This document shows positions 24,996-34,377 of a stretch of 64,000 nucleotides of DNA, piece by piece (position 1 is the stretch's first letter; each line of letters opens with the position of its first letter). The translations under genes were made by a program, and so were the position numbers. The notes beneath the pieces are model-generated. The model saw only the letters and a program-made list of their open reading frames with translations. It did not search any database and was not told the DNA's origin. The DNA lies in the NCBI RefSeq assembly GCF_900168015.1, contig NZ_FUYR01000006.1, positions 62,001-126,000 on the forward strand, read 5' to 3'. The stretch comes from Daejeonella lutea (GTDB taxonomy: Bacteria; Bacteroidota; Bacteroidia; Sphingobacteriales; Sphingobacteriaceae).

Positions 24996-26483
24996 TCAGT
25001 AACTGATATTGTTTAATTGGTGCATGCTATCTTTTAAACCTAGATATAAACTTTTATATACAGCGAAGTTCTTACTATATAATTTATGTTTTTCAGGATC
25101 AGATTTAATGATAACTTCCTCGGCATTTTCAGCTTCGGCCGGGTATTTTCCGCCATTCAAGCCAAGCACCTTCATTGCCATAAATGCCGCTCCGTTAGCT
25201 GAAGCGTCTTCCGTTTGCTTGAGAATTAAATCCTTGCCAGTAATATCAGCCAGCAGGTGCATCCAAAGCCTGGAATTAACGAAACCTCCGCTAACGTTTA
25301 TCTGCCTGATCTCTTGTGATTTTGATTCGACCGCCTGCAGAACTTCAAATAAAGCAAAACATACACCTTCCAGGACCGCCCTGCAAAAGTGTGCCTGTGT
25401 ATGAATAGAACGGACCCCTACAAAAGCACCTGAGCTGTTTGAATCCCAAACAGGCGCGCGTTCACCATTTATGTATGGCAAAAAAAGTAATCCTTCTGAA
25501 CCGGGAGAAATTCCATCAGCCATCATAAAAACTTCTTCAAAAGTATCCAGATTGGCAATTTTCCCTAAGAAATTTGTCACTAACCATTGCAACACATTCC
25601 CGCCATTATTGACCGGCCCGCCGCATATGAAAGTATCCTCGTCCAGGCAATAACTAAAGGTGAATGCTTCTCTGTTAAAAATCGGCTTTTCGCTAGAGAT
25701 TCTCACAGCCCCACTAGTACCAATTGTCACCGCAGCGACTCCTCGTTGAATTGCAAAACTTCCAAGGTTTGCCAAACACCCGTCACTTGCCCCAATCACG
25801 AAAGGCGTCCCTTCCTCCAGTATTGCCGGCAGGAATTGCGCTCCGCTTCTGGTATAGGTTGTACTTACCGGCCTTGATAACCGATCCTCTGTAATACCTG
25901 CTAGAGCTAATAAATCTTTATTCCAGGTCCTTGACAACAAATCGAGCATCCCGGTAGCGCAAGCGATTGAATGATCTACAACATATTCGCCGAATAATCT
26001 GAACCAAATAAACTCTTTTATTGAAATGAATTTATGGGCCGCGTCGAAGACATCAGGCATATTTTCTTTAAGCCATATAATCTTACATAAGGGCGACATT
26101 GCATGCAATGGCATACCTGATGACTCATACATGCGTATTGCTCCAGGCGAGGCTTTTAGTCTGGTCGCAACATAATCGCTTCTACTATCCGCCCATGTTA
26201 TCATATTCATGAGCTTCTTTCCCTGCTTGTCGACAGGAATTAGACTGTGCATAGCACTGCTGAAACATATCGCTGCAGGACAGCATTTCAATTTACTATG
26301 TACTTCTATAAGACAAGCCTGTAAAGCCTGCCAAATAAGTTCAGGGTCTTGCTCACTGGTTCCGGAACGGGGTGAATACGTTTGATAATGATGTTGGGAA
26401 ACAGCAATGGATTGTGAATAAAAATCTACGGCAACAGCTTTTGTGCTACCGGTGCCAATATCAATACCCAGAACGTATTCCAT
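24996..26483 (-). CDS. FGGY-family gluconokinase
   Basis: This 495-residue cytoplasmic sugar-acid kinase of the FGGY family has the N-terminal phosphate-binding motif GIDIGTGSTKAVAVD and the second-domain motif GTSGAVRI. The FGGY signature region reads FLPYINGERAPVWDS, followed by INVSGGFVNSRLWMHLLADI. Tightly linked GntP and Gnd make gluconate the most likely substrate, yielding 6-phosphogluconate; other FGGY substrates (xylulose, glycerol) fit the context less well. The stop lies 2 bp before GntP and the start 10 bp after the TIM-barrel gene. Confidence 0.88.
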   Translation of the reverse strand: MEYVLGIDIGTGSTKAVAVDFYSQSIAVSQHHYQTYSPRSGTSEQDPELIWQALQACLIEVHSKLKCCPAAICFSSAMHSLIPVDKQGKKLMNMITWADSRSDYVATRLKASPGAIRMYESSGMPLHAMSPLCKIIWLKENMPDVFDAAHKFISIKEFIWFRLFGEYVVDHSIACATGMLDLLSRTWNKDLLALAGITEDRLSRPVSTTYTRSGAQFLPAILEEGTPFVIGASDGCLANLGSFAIQRGVAAVTIGTSGAVRISSEKPIFNREAFTFSYCLDEDTFICGGPVNNGGNVLQWLVTNFLGKIANLDTFEEVFMMADGISPGSEGLLFLPYINGERAPVWDSNSSGAFVGVRSIHTQAHFCRAVLEGVCFALFEVLQAVESKSQEIRQINVSGGFVNSRLWMHLLADITGKDLILKQTEDASANGAAFMAMKVLGLNGGKYPAEAENAEEVIIKSDPEKHKLYSKNFAVYKSLYLGLKDSMHQLNNISY

Positions 26484-26493
26484 CTACAGCCCG

Positions 26494-27360
26494 CTACAGA
26501 ATATTGCCTTTAACATGCTGAAAGCTCCTGGTTATGCTCTGAAAATGATCTATTTTAATCACATCCTGCTCGACAAAGAAATGCTTCATTCCCGATAACT
26601 TCGCTTTTGCAAATATCTGTTTATAGTCTATCGTTCCGGATCCAACCTCTGTGTAGGATTTGTCTGTCTTGTCCATATCCTTCACATGCCACATCACGTA
26701 TCTTCCGGGGCTCTGCTCAAATAATGCGATAGGATCCTTTCCAGCTTTTACTGTCCAGTAAATATCCAGTTCGAACTTGAGGTCTGACGGGTCAGTCTCA
26801 CGCAGCAGGATGTCATAACCCGTAGTGCCATTAAAGTCTTTGAATTCAAAATCATGATTATGATACACCAATTGAAGCCCGGCCTTTCTGGCAAGTATTG
26901 CTGCCTGATTCAGCTTTGCAGCCAAAACTTTGTAACTGTCAAGATTCTTGCGTAAGGGTTCGCTCAAATACGGTACTGTAAGATACTTCTGGCCAATTCC
27001 CTGAGCGGCTTCAATGTTCTCTTTCAGGCTATCAAGATTGTTATTTCCGAGGTATGGATCAAAATTGTAATGCCCGCTGGGCGATTTAAGGCCATGGCTT
27101 TTTAACAGAGATTTAAACTCTTTAATGTTAAGGCCCCAGAATCCACCCTTAAGAGAATAACCATAGGTTTCCACTTCACGAAAGCCAATGTCAGCAACTT
27201 TGGCAATCACGCCGTGCACATCTTTCGAAATTTGATCCCGGAGGGTATATAACTGCAATCCAACCTTTTGATTGGGCTTACTAAAGAGATCTACCGGATT
27301 TGCCAGCACTCCCGCACCGATTAATGCTGCCTGCTGGAGGAATATTCTTCTGTTACTCAT
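26494..27360 (-). CDS. exported sugar phosphate isomerase/epimerase-like TIM barrel
   Basis: This 288-residue protein begins SNRRIFLQQAALIGAGVL, a twin-arginine-type export signal, followed by an AP endonuclease 2-like TIM barrel (xylose isomerase-like). Metal-binding positions typical of the fold are visible in QLVYHNHDFEF, KFELDIYW, MWHVKDMDK and FVEQD. The export signal indicates periplasmic action, so the substrate is probably a free sugar or an oxidised (keto) sugar rather than a phosphate ester. It sits between the pectate-lyase-fold protein and gluconokinase. Such barrels commonly accompany ThuA proteins in Bacteroidota sugar loci. Confidence 0.82.
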   Translation of the reverse strand: MSNRRIFLQQAALIGAGVLANPVDLFSKPNQKVGLQLYTLRDQISKDVHGVIAKVADIGFREVETYGYSLKGGFWGLNIKEFKSLLKSHGLKSPSGHYNFDPYLGNNNLDSLKENIEAAQGIGQKYLTVPYLSEPLRKNLDSYKVLAAKLNQAAILARKAGLQLVYHNHDFEFKDFNGTTGYDILLRETDPSDLKFELDIYWTVKAGKDPIALFEQSPGRYVMWHVKDMDKTDKSYTEVGSGTIDYKQIFAKAKLSGMKHFFVEQDVIKIDHFQSITRSFQHVKGNIL

Positions 27361-27388
27361 AGATATTATTATGACCGTATTTGGTTAC

Positions 27389-30300
27389 TTATTTAATTCT
27401 AACACTATAAAGTGAATTTCTGCCTGTAATATATAGAGTTTGATGGTCATTTCCACCAAAAACTATTGTAGATGGCCGTTCGGGAACTTCAATCTCGCCT
27501 ATTTGGATTCCCTGCGGATTATAAACGTAAATTTGTCCGTCAGCAACATACACATTGCCATCTTTATCCACTGCGGAGCTGAATTCTCCTTTCTCAGCAA
27601 ATATCTTAGGGTCAGAAAGATAACCTTCAGAGCCAACATTAAATTTAACAGTTCTTTTTAGATACTCATCAGTTGCATAGAGGGATTTCCCCGGATAGCC
27701 TTCCACCAGGGAATTGGATCTTGCCAGATCGTAAACGACCGGAATGGCTGTTACCCCATCTGGTGCCATAAAATAATGGGTAAAGTGATTTGTACTTACT
27801 TTGTTGAAATCGCCTGAATCACGGCGCCTGTTTGCCGGGTTTAAAGTCTTATAGATTTTCGGTAAATCCTGAACAGGAACTTTATCAAGCAGTTTAATGG
27901 ATTCCTCCGGGCGGTTGGGATTTATTGAATAAACCAAAGTTCCGAACCCGGAATTTCCCCAGCCGCTGAAAGAAGTACCAGCCGCATCAGGAGGGTTTGG
28001 AAAACTTTCAGGTTTGCCATCTACCAGATAGCCAGCACGCGGAACGTATTTAAAAACAACCAGAAGATTATCATTTTTGTCTGTTCCAAGCGATAGTGGT
28101 TCCCAGGGAAAATCCGCGATCAGGCTTAGGCTCTTTGATTGCGGCGACCATCTGTAAATGCGCCTCATCCGCGACTCGCTGAAATAAATATTTCCTTTAC
28201 TGTCGCTTGTAATTCCATCAGCGAATTCAAAACCTTTCACCAATTCCTTCACCTCGCCGACCATTTCTGCCTTGGTTCCTGGATCGATCGATCCGCTAAT
28301 GAAAAGTCTGTTAAACTCCCATGGCCGCACCTGTATCTTACTGTTTACATCGTACAAGGGGAGATTGGTCGTGTATTTTATCTGGCTATAATTATGAACG
28401 TTCAAAAATTCCACGTTCTTATTATTGCTTGCGCGAATAGAATAGGGATATGGGGTTCCAATCCGGATAACCCTGAACATATAAAGATTTGCAAATACCA
28501 TGTTGCTGCAGCCCTCCAATTCCATTGGCTGGCAGTCGGAACTCTCACGGCTTTCTTCCTCCAGTTGCAAAGCATAAACTTTCCAGTTGGAAACATTCTT
28601 GAGCCTTACTTCATTGCGAACGTGGTGTTCTACAGACATAGCATAAATCCGTCCCGGAGTGGAAGTATCAGAGACATAAATGCCTGAAGTGGCGTAGGTA
28701 TTGGCCGTCCAGATGTTCTTAAATGTTCCCCCTCCATTATTTGTTATCCAGAGACTCCAATATTGAGTATCCCACAAAGAATCCTTCCCTGGCAAAACTG
28801 TGGAAGAGTTTCTCTGGGCTCCCTGGCCGCTCCCGCCTGAAATTGGCTGCGGGCGCGACATAGTTCCGTGACCGCCAACGAACTTGACATCGTTCATGTA
28901 AGAATCCGCCCCGGCCATCCATTTGCAAGCTACAGCCCTCGGATTGCTGGTTCCGGTAAACAAACCAATACCGCTCACAACGGTCGAGCCGCCAACTGCA
29001 GTTTCAAGCAGAGACTTCGGCGGGCCGAAACTGCCGAATGCCAGCTCGTTATCAGTAATTATAAACTGCGTAGAAATCGGATTAAGTCCAATAAGAACCG
29101 ACTTCGGCTTAAGCTTGATTGTTTGTGTGACACGGTACCAACCCTGCGGAATATATACAGCAATATTTTGATCTATAGCGTCCTGAATTATTTTCGTGTC
29201 ATCAGTTGTTCCATCTCCCTTGGCCCCGAGTGCGCGAATGTTCACCCATGTGCTCATATCCGGCAGGGCAGGAATGTCTTTTTTAACGGCAGCTGGAATA
29301 GATGCCAGAGCTATTATTTCTTCCCTAACTTGATAAACAGGCTTGGATCCCAGGTCGTCCATTTGCAGTCCATAATTGTAGTTTTCTACTTTGTAAATAG
29401 CTGCTGACTGCTTAAATTCTTTTCCACTATTTCGAAGTTTTGCCAGAACCGGAACGTTCTTACAATCTACATTCCGAAGGCTGATCTGCGTATAGGCATT
29501 ACCCTCATTACTTATTATAATTGCTGGCCCACTTATATTTTCCAACTGACTGTCTTCCATGAATAATTTCTCATAGAAATCCCGGTTGGTCTCAATCACT
29601 GTTGGGGTATTCTTAACTTTCATTCTGATGATTGTAAGGCCGGCTTCCTGAGTTTTTACAGCGGCCTTCCGTTGACCTTCAAAGTAAGTATCTACCATTA
29701 CAAACTGCCATCCGGGCGATGGTTTAGTCGTGTAGATCCCATAGTCCCCTCCAAAAAAACGAACATCTTCCATCTCATTCCCTACATCGAACATGCCTGC
29801 AAGCCCTTTACCAATATGAATATCAACATGAGCAATAAAACTGTGCTGTGCATAGTGAGTCCGCAAGGCAACAGCAGCCGGATTACCATCAGAAATACGT
29901 AAATCAATGTTAGACATGGCGCTATAGAAAGTACCCGCACCAGCATCGGAGACTGGCCTGCCCGGCTGCACGATTCCGCTTGTAAACCAAAACATATACT
30001 TCGCCTTTCCTTTATCTGCCTGATCAGGCGTTTGAAAACCAGGCGAATTCGAAGCTAGAATGATTTCAGGTCTTTTACTGCCATATCCAATAATCCGAAT
30101 AGCCTGTGGCACATAGATCGTCTTAGATATGAGGTACTTCCCCTCAGGTATAAAAACAATTCCAAAATTATATATTGTCTTAACCTGATTAATCGCTTTT
30201 TGTAACTCATCTGAAACATCTGTTCGGCCGTCTGCCTTAATATCAAAGTTTTCCGCGCTAAAATAAGCGGCCTCCGGATCGACAGGCATCACAGTATAGA

Positions 30301-30394
30301 ACGATGTACTTGGAGCCGGGTTTACGAGAGCTTTCTGCGCAAAGCACACCGCATTGATGAAAACAAGATAAATGATGGGGAGAAGTTTTTTCAT
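27389..30394 (-). CDS. large secreted pectate-lyase-fold protein with C-terminal propeller-like domain
   Basis: This 1001-residue protein has a signal peptide (LLPIIYLVFINAVCFA). Two right-handed beta-helix segments of the Pectate_lyase_3/GH28-related type begin near residue 48 (DIKADGRTDVSDELQKAI) and near 388 (NIRALGAKGDGTTDDTKII); each shows the ADGxTDD-like entry motif and a GxYxVxxTI strand. The last 300 or so residues resemble an SMP-30/NHL propeller (GFEFADGITSDSKGNIYFSE, SAVDKDGNVYVADGQIYVYN). Double beta-helix proteins of this kind are glycan lyases or hydrolases; no catalytic residues can be assigned with confidence. It is the seventh gene of the GH9-to-gnd run. The propeller resembles gluconolactonases, which would fit the gluconate genes downstream. 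Confidence 0.78.
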   Translation of the reverse strand: MKKLLPIIYLVFINAVCFAQKALVNPAPSTSFYTVMPVDPEAAYFSAENFDIKADGRTDVSDELQKAINQVKTIYNFGIVFIPEGKYLISKTIYVPQAIRIIGYGSKRPEIILASNSPGFQTPDQADKGKAKYMFWFTSGIVQPGRPVSDAGAGTFYSAMSNIDLRISDGNPAAVALRTHYAQHSFIAHVDIHIGKGLAGMFDVGNEMEDVRFFGGDYGIYTTKPSPGWQFVMVDTYFEGQRKAAVKTQEAGLTIIRMKVKNTPTVIETNRDFYEKLFMEDSQLENISGPAIIISNEGNAYTQISLRNVDCKNVPVLAKLRNSGKEFKQSAAIYKVENYNYGLQMDDLGSKPVYQVREEIIALASIPAAVKKDIPALPDMSTWVNIRALGAKGDGTTDDTKIIQDAIDQNIAVYIPQGWYRVTQTIKLKPKSVLIGLNPISTQFIITDNELAFGSFGPPKSLLETAVGGSTVVSGIGLFTGTSNPRAVACKWMAGADSYMNDVKFVGGHGTMSRPQPISGGSGQGAQRNSSTVLPGKDSLWDTQYWSLWITNNGGGTFKNIWTANTYATSGIYVSDTSTPGRIYAMSVEHHVRNEVRLKNVSNWKVYALQLEEESRESSDCQPMELEGCSNMVFANLYMFRVIRIGTPYPYSIRASNNKNVEFLNVHNYSQIKYTTNLPLYDVNSKIQVRPWEFNRLFISGSIDPGTKAEMVGEVKELVKGFEFADGITSDSKGNIYFSESRMRRIYRWSPQSKSLSLIADFPWEPLSLGTDKNDNLLVVFKYVPRAGYLVDGKPESFPNPPDAAGTSFSGWGNSGFGTLVYSINPNRPEESIKLLDKVPVQDLPKIYKTLNPANRRRDSGDFNKVSTNHFTHYFMAPDGVTAIPVVYDLARSNSLVEGYPGKSLYATDEYLKRTVKFNVGSEGYLSDPKIFAEKGEFSSAVDKDGNVYVADGQIYVYNPQGIQIGEIEVPERPSTIVFGGNDHQTLYITGRNSLYSVRIK

Positions 30395-30418
30395 TTGTAA
30401 AATATAGACGGGATAAAT

Positions 30419-31918
30419 TCAATCTGATGCAACCCTAAATCCTTTATTAAAATTACTGCGGGAAGGCAGCAGGATATTCCTGTAAGTGATCCGGCTTTTG
30501 AAAGCTTCATTGTCAAATCCTCCGCTTCTTAGGACGTAAAACCTCGCGTTCGGCGTCCCCTTCGGATTTTCTTTCGGACTTGATGCATAAGACGCGGGAT
30601 CATAGCCACCACTAACCCATTCGTAAACATTCCCGGCCATATCAAAAAGCCCAAGTTCGTTGGGTAGCTTCTTTGCCACAGCTTTGGTTCCATATCCGCC
30701 TTTGCCGCCATACCAGGCAACTGAGTCTATAATATCACCTCCGCTGTATTTATAAGATTTTGTTTTTACACCCCCTCTGGCCGCAAATTCCCATTCGGCT
30801 TCTGTGGGCAATCTAAATTTCGCTCCTTTTTCATTGAGCCAATAGCAGTATGCGATGGCGTCATCGTAACTAACGTTGACTATGGGATGATCTTCCTGCC
30901 ACCCAAAAGCTGGTTCAGCAGGCATAGCGCGATTCGTAGCGTTACAGAAGGCCCTCCATTGAGCAACCGTCGTTTCAGTTTTCGCGATTTTAAAGGTCGT
31001 AAGCTTAACCTCATGCACCGGCATCTCATCTTTATTACCCAGTCCGGTTTCATCGCCCATCATAAAGGCACCGCCTTGAACCGTTATCATTTCTGGGATT
31101 TCAATTGTAGGAGTGCTGATTGTTTGGATTAACGCAACAGGATTGGTAGTTGACGGGTTTTTCTTCTTTCCAACCCATAATACTGCGTCTGTAATCATAT
31201 TATTCTGCATATAATCGCTCATCACTTTGTCGCCATGACCCATATTCATGTAGATCATATTGTACTTCGTATTAGTCCAAACCACCGGGTTATCTCCTCC
31301 TGTTAAGATGTCTTTAATACCAAGAGGATAATTCTCAGGGTCCAGAGAAACAAGCACCTTTACATCTTTATTCTCCCGCGGGCTCGGCTTCCACTGATAC
31401 CATTCGTTTACTGGAGAAGCAAAAGCTGCCGAAACTCGCTTCGTTACTGGGTGGTTTGTGTCGTCAACTAATAAGCGTGCAGGAATTGGCGGCCAGCTGT
31501 TACTGTGAAACACGCCGCCACCTAAAAAGCTCAGGAACCAGGGCCATTTGGTAGTTTTATCATTATATCCCGCCACATGAAAGCCAAGCCAGCCCCCGCC
31601 GTTTTCCATGTATCTCTGAAAGGTTGATCTCTGATTTTCACTGTGCGGGAAATCATTGATCCAGATCACTACCTGATAATTCCTGAGAAGTGTGTCATTA
31701 AGGTTTGTCCAGTCTGTTGTAGCGTCAAATGTGAAATTCTTTTGTACCGCAAGATTTTTCAGGAAAGCACGGACATCATTAGAAAAATCTACATGATCTG
31801 ATTCAACTTTTGTAGAGTAAAATGCAAGCACTTTAAATTCCGGCTTTTGAGCGAAAGCTGAGAGATTCATAATCGTACACAGCTGCAGAATTACTATGAA
31901 AACTAAATATCTTTTCAT
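30419..31918 (-). CDS. ThuA domain fused to a SUMF1/formylglycine-enzyme-like domain
   Basis: This 499-residue secreted protein has a signal peptide (cut near SAFA-Q), a ThuA domain (glutamine-amidotransferase-like flavodoxin fold) over about residues 25-250, and a SUMF1/FGE-type domain over about 275-499. The second domain shows VQGGAFMMGDE, PTEAEWEFAARGG, GLFDMAGNVYEWV and NKGFRVASD. The two cysteines that FGE uses to oxidise sulfatase cysteine are absent near the C-terminus (YVLRSGGFDNEAFKSR has none), so sulfatase maturation is unlikely and a binding or other enzymatic role is probable. Its ThuA part is closely similar to that of the next gene upstream, indicating a recent duplication. 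Confidence 0.85.
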   Translation of the reverse strand: MKRYLVFIVILQLCTIMNLSAFAQKPEFKVLAFYSTKVESDHVDFSNDVRAFLKNLAVQKNFTFDATTDWTNLNDTLLRNYQVVIWINDFPHSENQRSTFQRYMENGGGWLGFHVAGYNDKTTKWPWFLSFLGGGVFHSNSWPPIPARLLVDDTNHPVTKRVSAAFASPVNEWYQWKPSPRENKDVKVLVSLDPENYPLGIKDILTGGDNPVVWTNTKYNMIYMNMGHGDKVMSDYMQNNMITDAVLWVGKKKNPSTTNPVALIQTISTPTIEIPEMITVQGGAFMMGDETGLGNKDEMPVHEVKLTTFKIAKTETTVAQWRAFCNATNRAMPAEPAFGWQEDHPIVNVSYDDAIAYCYWLNEKGAKFRLPTEAEWEFAARGGVKTKSYKYSGGDIIDSVAWYGGKGGYGTKAVAKKLPNELGLFDMAGNVYEWVSGGYDPASYASSPKENPKGTPNARFYVLRSGGFDNEAFKSRITYRNILLPSRSNFNKGFRVASD

Positions 31919-31939
31919 TGGTATGAGATTGATTCAATT

Positions 31940-32731
31940 CTATCTAACATTTTCTTTTCTCACACCGCCCCCGAGCCATATCACCGCATCAGTGATCATG
32001 TTATTCTGATCCCGGTTTGAAAAGATTTTATTGCCATGGCCCATATTCATATATAACATTTTATACCTGGTGTTGGTCCAAACCACAGGAGTGTCACCTC
32101 CGCTGATGAAGCTCTTTATCCCTAAGGGATAATTATCCGGCGCCAGAGTTACCAAGACTTTAACATCAGGGTTTAAACGCGGACTGGGTTCCCACTGGTA
32201 CCATTCACCCGAAGGTGACTCAAAAGTTGCCGGCAGCCGTTTGGTAATGGGATGGGTTCGGTCATCAACAATAACTTTGGCAGGAAGAGGAGGCCAGTTG
32301 TTGCTTTTGAACATAGCACCTCCCAGAAAAGTATTGAACCATTTCCATCTTGAACTTGCTAAATTAAATGCTGAAACATGGCATCCGAACCATGCACCTC
32401 CCTTGTCGACATATCTTTGAAAAGCAGCCTGCTGATCAGCACCGCCGGGAGAATTATTCAGCCAGATCACAACCTGGTAATTACTAAGAAAGTCATCATT
32501 CAAATTAGTCCAGTCCGTAGTTGCATCAAAGGTGAAATTCTGCTGACCAGCAATAAGCTTAAAAAAATAGAGTGCATCATTAGCAAAGTTTGCATGATCC
32601 ATTTCCACATTCGTTGTATAAAATGCAACAACCTTAAACTGCGGCTTTTGCTCCTGGGCAAAAGCTGATGAGAATATGGCCGCTAGAATGATCGAACAGA
32701 ACAAGCTCAGCCTGATAAAAGTTTTAATCAT
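31940..32731 (-). CDS. secreted ThuA-domain protein (copy 3 in transcription order)
   Basis: This 263-residue protein has a signal peptide (SIILAAIFSSAFAQ) and a single ThuA domain with FKVVAFYTTNVEMDH, QVVIWLNNSPGG, GAWFGCHVSAFN, WFNTFLGGAMF and VVWTNTRYKMLYMNMGHG. The ThuA family is linked to trehalose and other disaccharide use; a precise reaction is not established here. The HxxxF and GHG histidines align with those of the three neighbours. It lies 21 bp from the fused ThuA-SUMF1 gene, with which it shares much of its sequence. Confidence 0.85.
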   Translation of the reverse strand: MIKTFIRLSLFCSIILAAIFSSAFAQEQKPQFKVVAFYTTNVEMDHANFANDALYFFKLIAGQQNFTFDATTDWTNLNDDFLSNYQVVIWLNNSPGGADQQAAFQRYVDKGGAWFGCHVSAFNLASSRWKWFNTFLGGAMFKSNNWPPLPAKVIVDDRTHPITKRLPATFESPSGEWYQWEPSPRLNPDVKVLVTLAPDNYPLGIKSFISGGDTPVVWTNTRYKMLYMNMGHGNKIFSNRDQNNMITDAVIWLGGGVRKENVR

Positions 32732-32755
32732 TGATTTAATATTCGTGAAGCATCA

Positions 32756-33532
32756 TTATTTCTTTTTAGAGGCCGCCCAAAAAATAGCATTCCGGTACAT
32801 GGTGGTATATGAGGGGTTTTCGAAGAGCTCAGGTGCATGTCCCATGAAAATATAGACGTTCCTTGCTTTCATCTTTGTGTTTGTCCAGATCACCGGGTGA
32901 TCACCCATTTTAATATCCCGTACAGGAGTGTATGTGTCTTCATCAACACTGGCCAGCACCTGGATATTCTTACTCAGCCTTGGACTCTTATCATAGGTAT
33001 ACCATTCTTCCTTGATGATCGGAAAAGAAGCCGGAACACCTTTCATAATCGGATGCTTCTTGTTCTCTACATTCACCGAAGCTGCTGCAAAATCTGCAAT
33101 GTAGTTTTTGTATTTAATGCCGCCCATAAAGTCGGAGAACCATTGCCATAAGGGAAAGCCGTCAAAAGTGCCAAGCAGTGTTGCATGGTGAAAGCCTATC
33201 CATCCGCCCTTACCCTGCTCTATATATTCAATAAAAGCATTTTCGGATTCTTTACTCCAGGTATACGGTGGATAATCTATTTGTATGAACAGCTGATACT
33301 GCTCAAGGAATGCCTTCGTTATTGGCTTTGAGTTGGAATAATAATCAATAGTGAAATTACTATCCGCCGCCAGTTTATTCAGCCAAATCTTCGCAGCTTT
33401 GGTGTGAAGAATGTGATGGCCTCCATTTTCGCCGATTGCTAAAACTTTGAATCTTGGTGTCTTATCCTGGGCCCAGGCAGCGCCTCCCAAAAGCAGTGCG
33501 CAGATAAATAAAACTACATATATGCGTTTCAT
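32756..33532 (-). CDS. secreted ThuA-domain protein (copy 2)
   Basis: This 258-residue protein has a signal peptide (LFICALLLGGAAWAQ) and one ThuA domain: FKVLAIGENGGHHILH, GKGGWIGFHHATLLG, WFSDFMGGIKY, EEWYTYDKSPR, HPVIWTNTKMKARNVYIFMGHAP. It is more distant from the 31940 copy than that copy is from the fused one, and closest to the 33551 copy. The glycine-histidine motif GFHHA is a likely ligand-site element. It is co-directional and separated by 24 and 18 bp from its neighbours. Confidence 0.85.
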   Translation of the reverse strand: MKRIYVVLFICALLLGGAAWAQDKTPRFKVLAIGENGGHHILHTKAAKIWLNKLAADSNFTIDYYSNSKPITKAFLEQYQLFIQIDYPPYTWSKESENAFIEYIEQGKGGWIGFHHATLLGTFDGFPLWQWFSDFMGGIKYKNYIADFAAASVNVENKKHPIMKGVPASFPIIKEEWYTYDKSPRLSKNIQVLASVDEDTYTPVRDIKMGDHPVIWTNTKMKARNVYIFMGHAPELFENPSYTTMYRNAIFWAASKKK

Positions 33533-33550
33533 ATCAATTTAAATTTTTCC

Positions 33551-34315
33551 TTAATATTTCTTCTTCTTTGAGGCACCCCATAAGATGGAATTCTTAAGCA
33601 GGGCTACGTAATCTTTATTTTCCAGTACCGAAGGATCATGACCGACCCCAATATAAATCGTCTTAGGATATTTCTCATTGGTCCATATCAAGGGGTGATC
33701 ACCCATCACAATTGTTTGTTTGTAGCTTGACTCGTCGGCAACAGCCAGCACCCGCACATTTGCACGGGGACTCTTACTCCACTCGTACCACTCATCTGAA
33801 ATTTCTATTGTGGGTGGCATACCTTTAGTGGCCGGATGCTTGCGGTCTTCAATGATCAGTCTTCCTTTCTGAAAGGCAGGATGAGGCGAATAGGTTATCC
33901 CTCCCATAAAGTCTTCAAACCATTGCCAATACGGCTGAACACGGGCATTACCAAAGGTCTGGCCAGTCAGACCGGCGGCATGGATCCCAACCCATCCTTT
34001 ACCCTGTTCAATAAACCGCTGTAGTGCCGCCTGTTCTTCAGGTTTCATATCGAAGGGAGCCAGATGCAGCATCACAAAAACCTGGTAACGTGATAAGTTC
34101 AGATCGTTTATTATACTTGAGTCGTCGGTAAAGTCAACTGCGAATTCATTCTCTTTTCCAAGATTCATAAAAAAGGGACGTGCAGCAGTAATCATTTTGA
34201 CATGATCCTTCGCATCAGACGCAACTACCAATACTCTGAATTTAGGCTTTTGCGCCATGGCTGCCAAAGTAAGAACCGACAGCAGTGTACTAATAAAAAG
34301 AGCTCTAATTTTCAT
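33551..34315 (-). CDS. secreted ThuA-domain protein (copy 1)
   Basis: This 254-residue protein has a signal peptide (LLSVLTLAAMAQ) and one ThuA domain: FRVLVVASDAKDHVKM, QVFVMLHLAPFDM, GKGWVGIHAAGLTG, WFEDFMGGITYSPHPAFQKG, DHPLIWTNEKYPKTIYIGVGHD. It is the first of four consecutive ThuA genes in the direction of transcription and follows the NagX-like gene by 62 bp, the largest gap inside this run. An internal promoter there cannot be excluded. The role is inferred to be in periplasmic processing of a sugar or sugar derivative. Confidence 0.85.
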   Translation of the reverse strand: MKIRALFISTLLSVLTLAAMAQKPKFRVLVVASDAKDHVKMITAARPFFMNLGKENEFAVDFTDDSSIINDLNLSRYQVFVMLHLAPFDMKPEEQAALQRFIEQGKGWVGIHAAGLTGQTFGNARVQPYWQWFEDFMGGITYSPHPAFQKGRLIIEDRKHPATKGMPPTIEISDEWYEWSKSPRANVRVLAVADESSYKQTIVMGDHPLIWTNEKYPKTIYIGVGHDPSVLENKDYVALLKNSILWGASKKKKY

Positions 34316-34377
34316 TTGATTATCTTTAAATATTCAAATAACCTCAGCAAGACTTCACAAAATGGAGTTCAATCATA

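Noticed and set aside
30419-31918. Active formylglycine-generating enzyme
   Set aside because: The SUMF1-type domain lacks the two catalytic cysteines and no sulfatase gene is present in the window.
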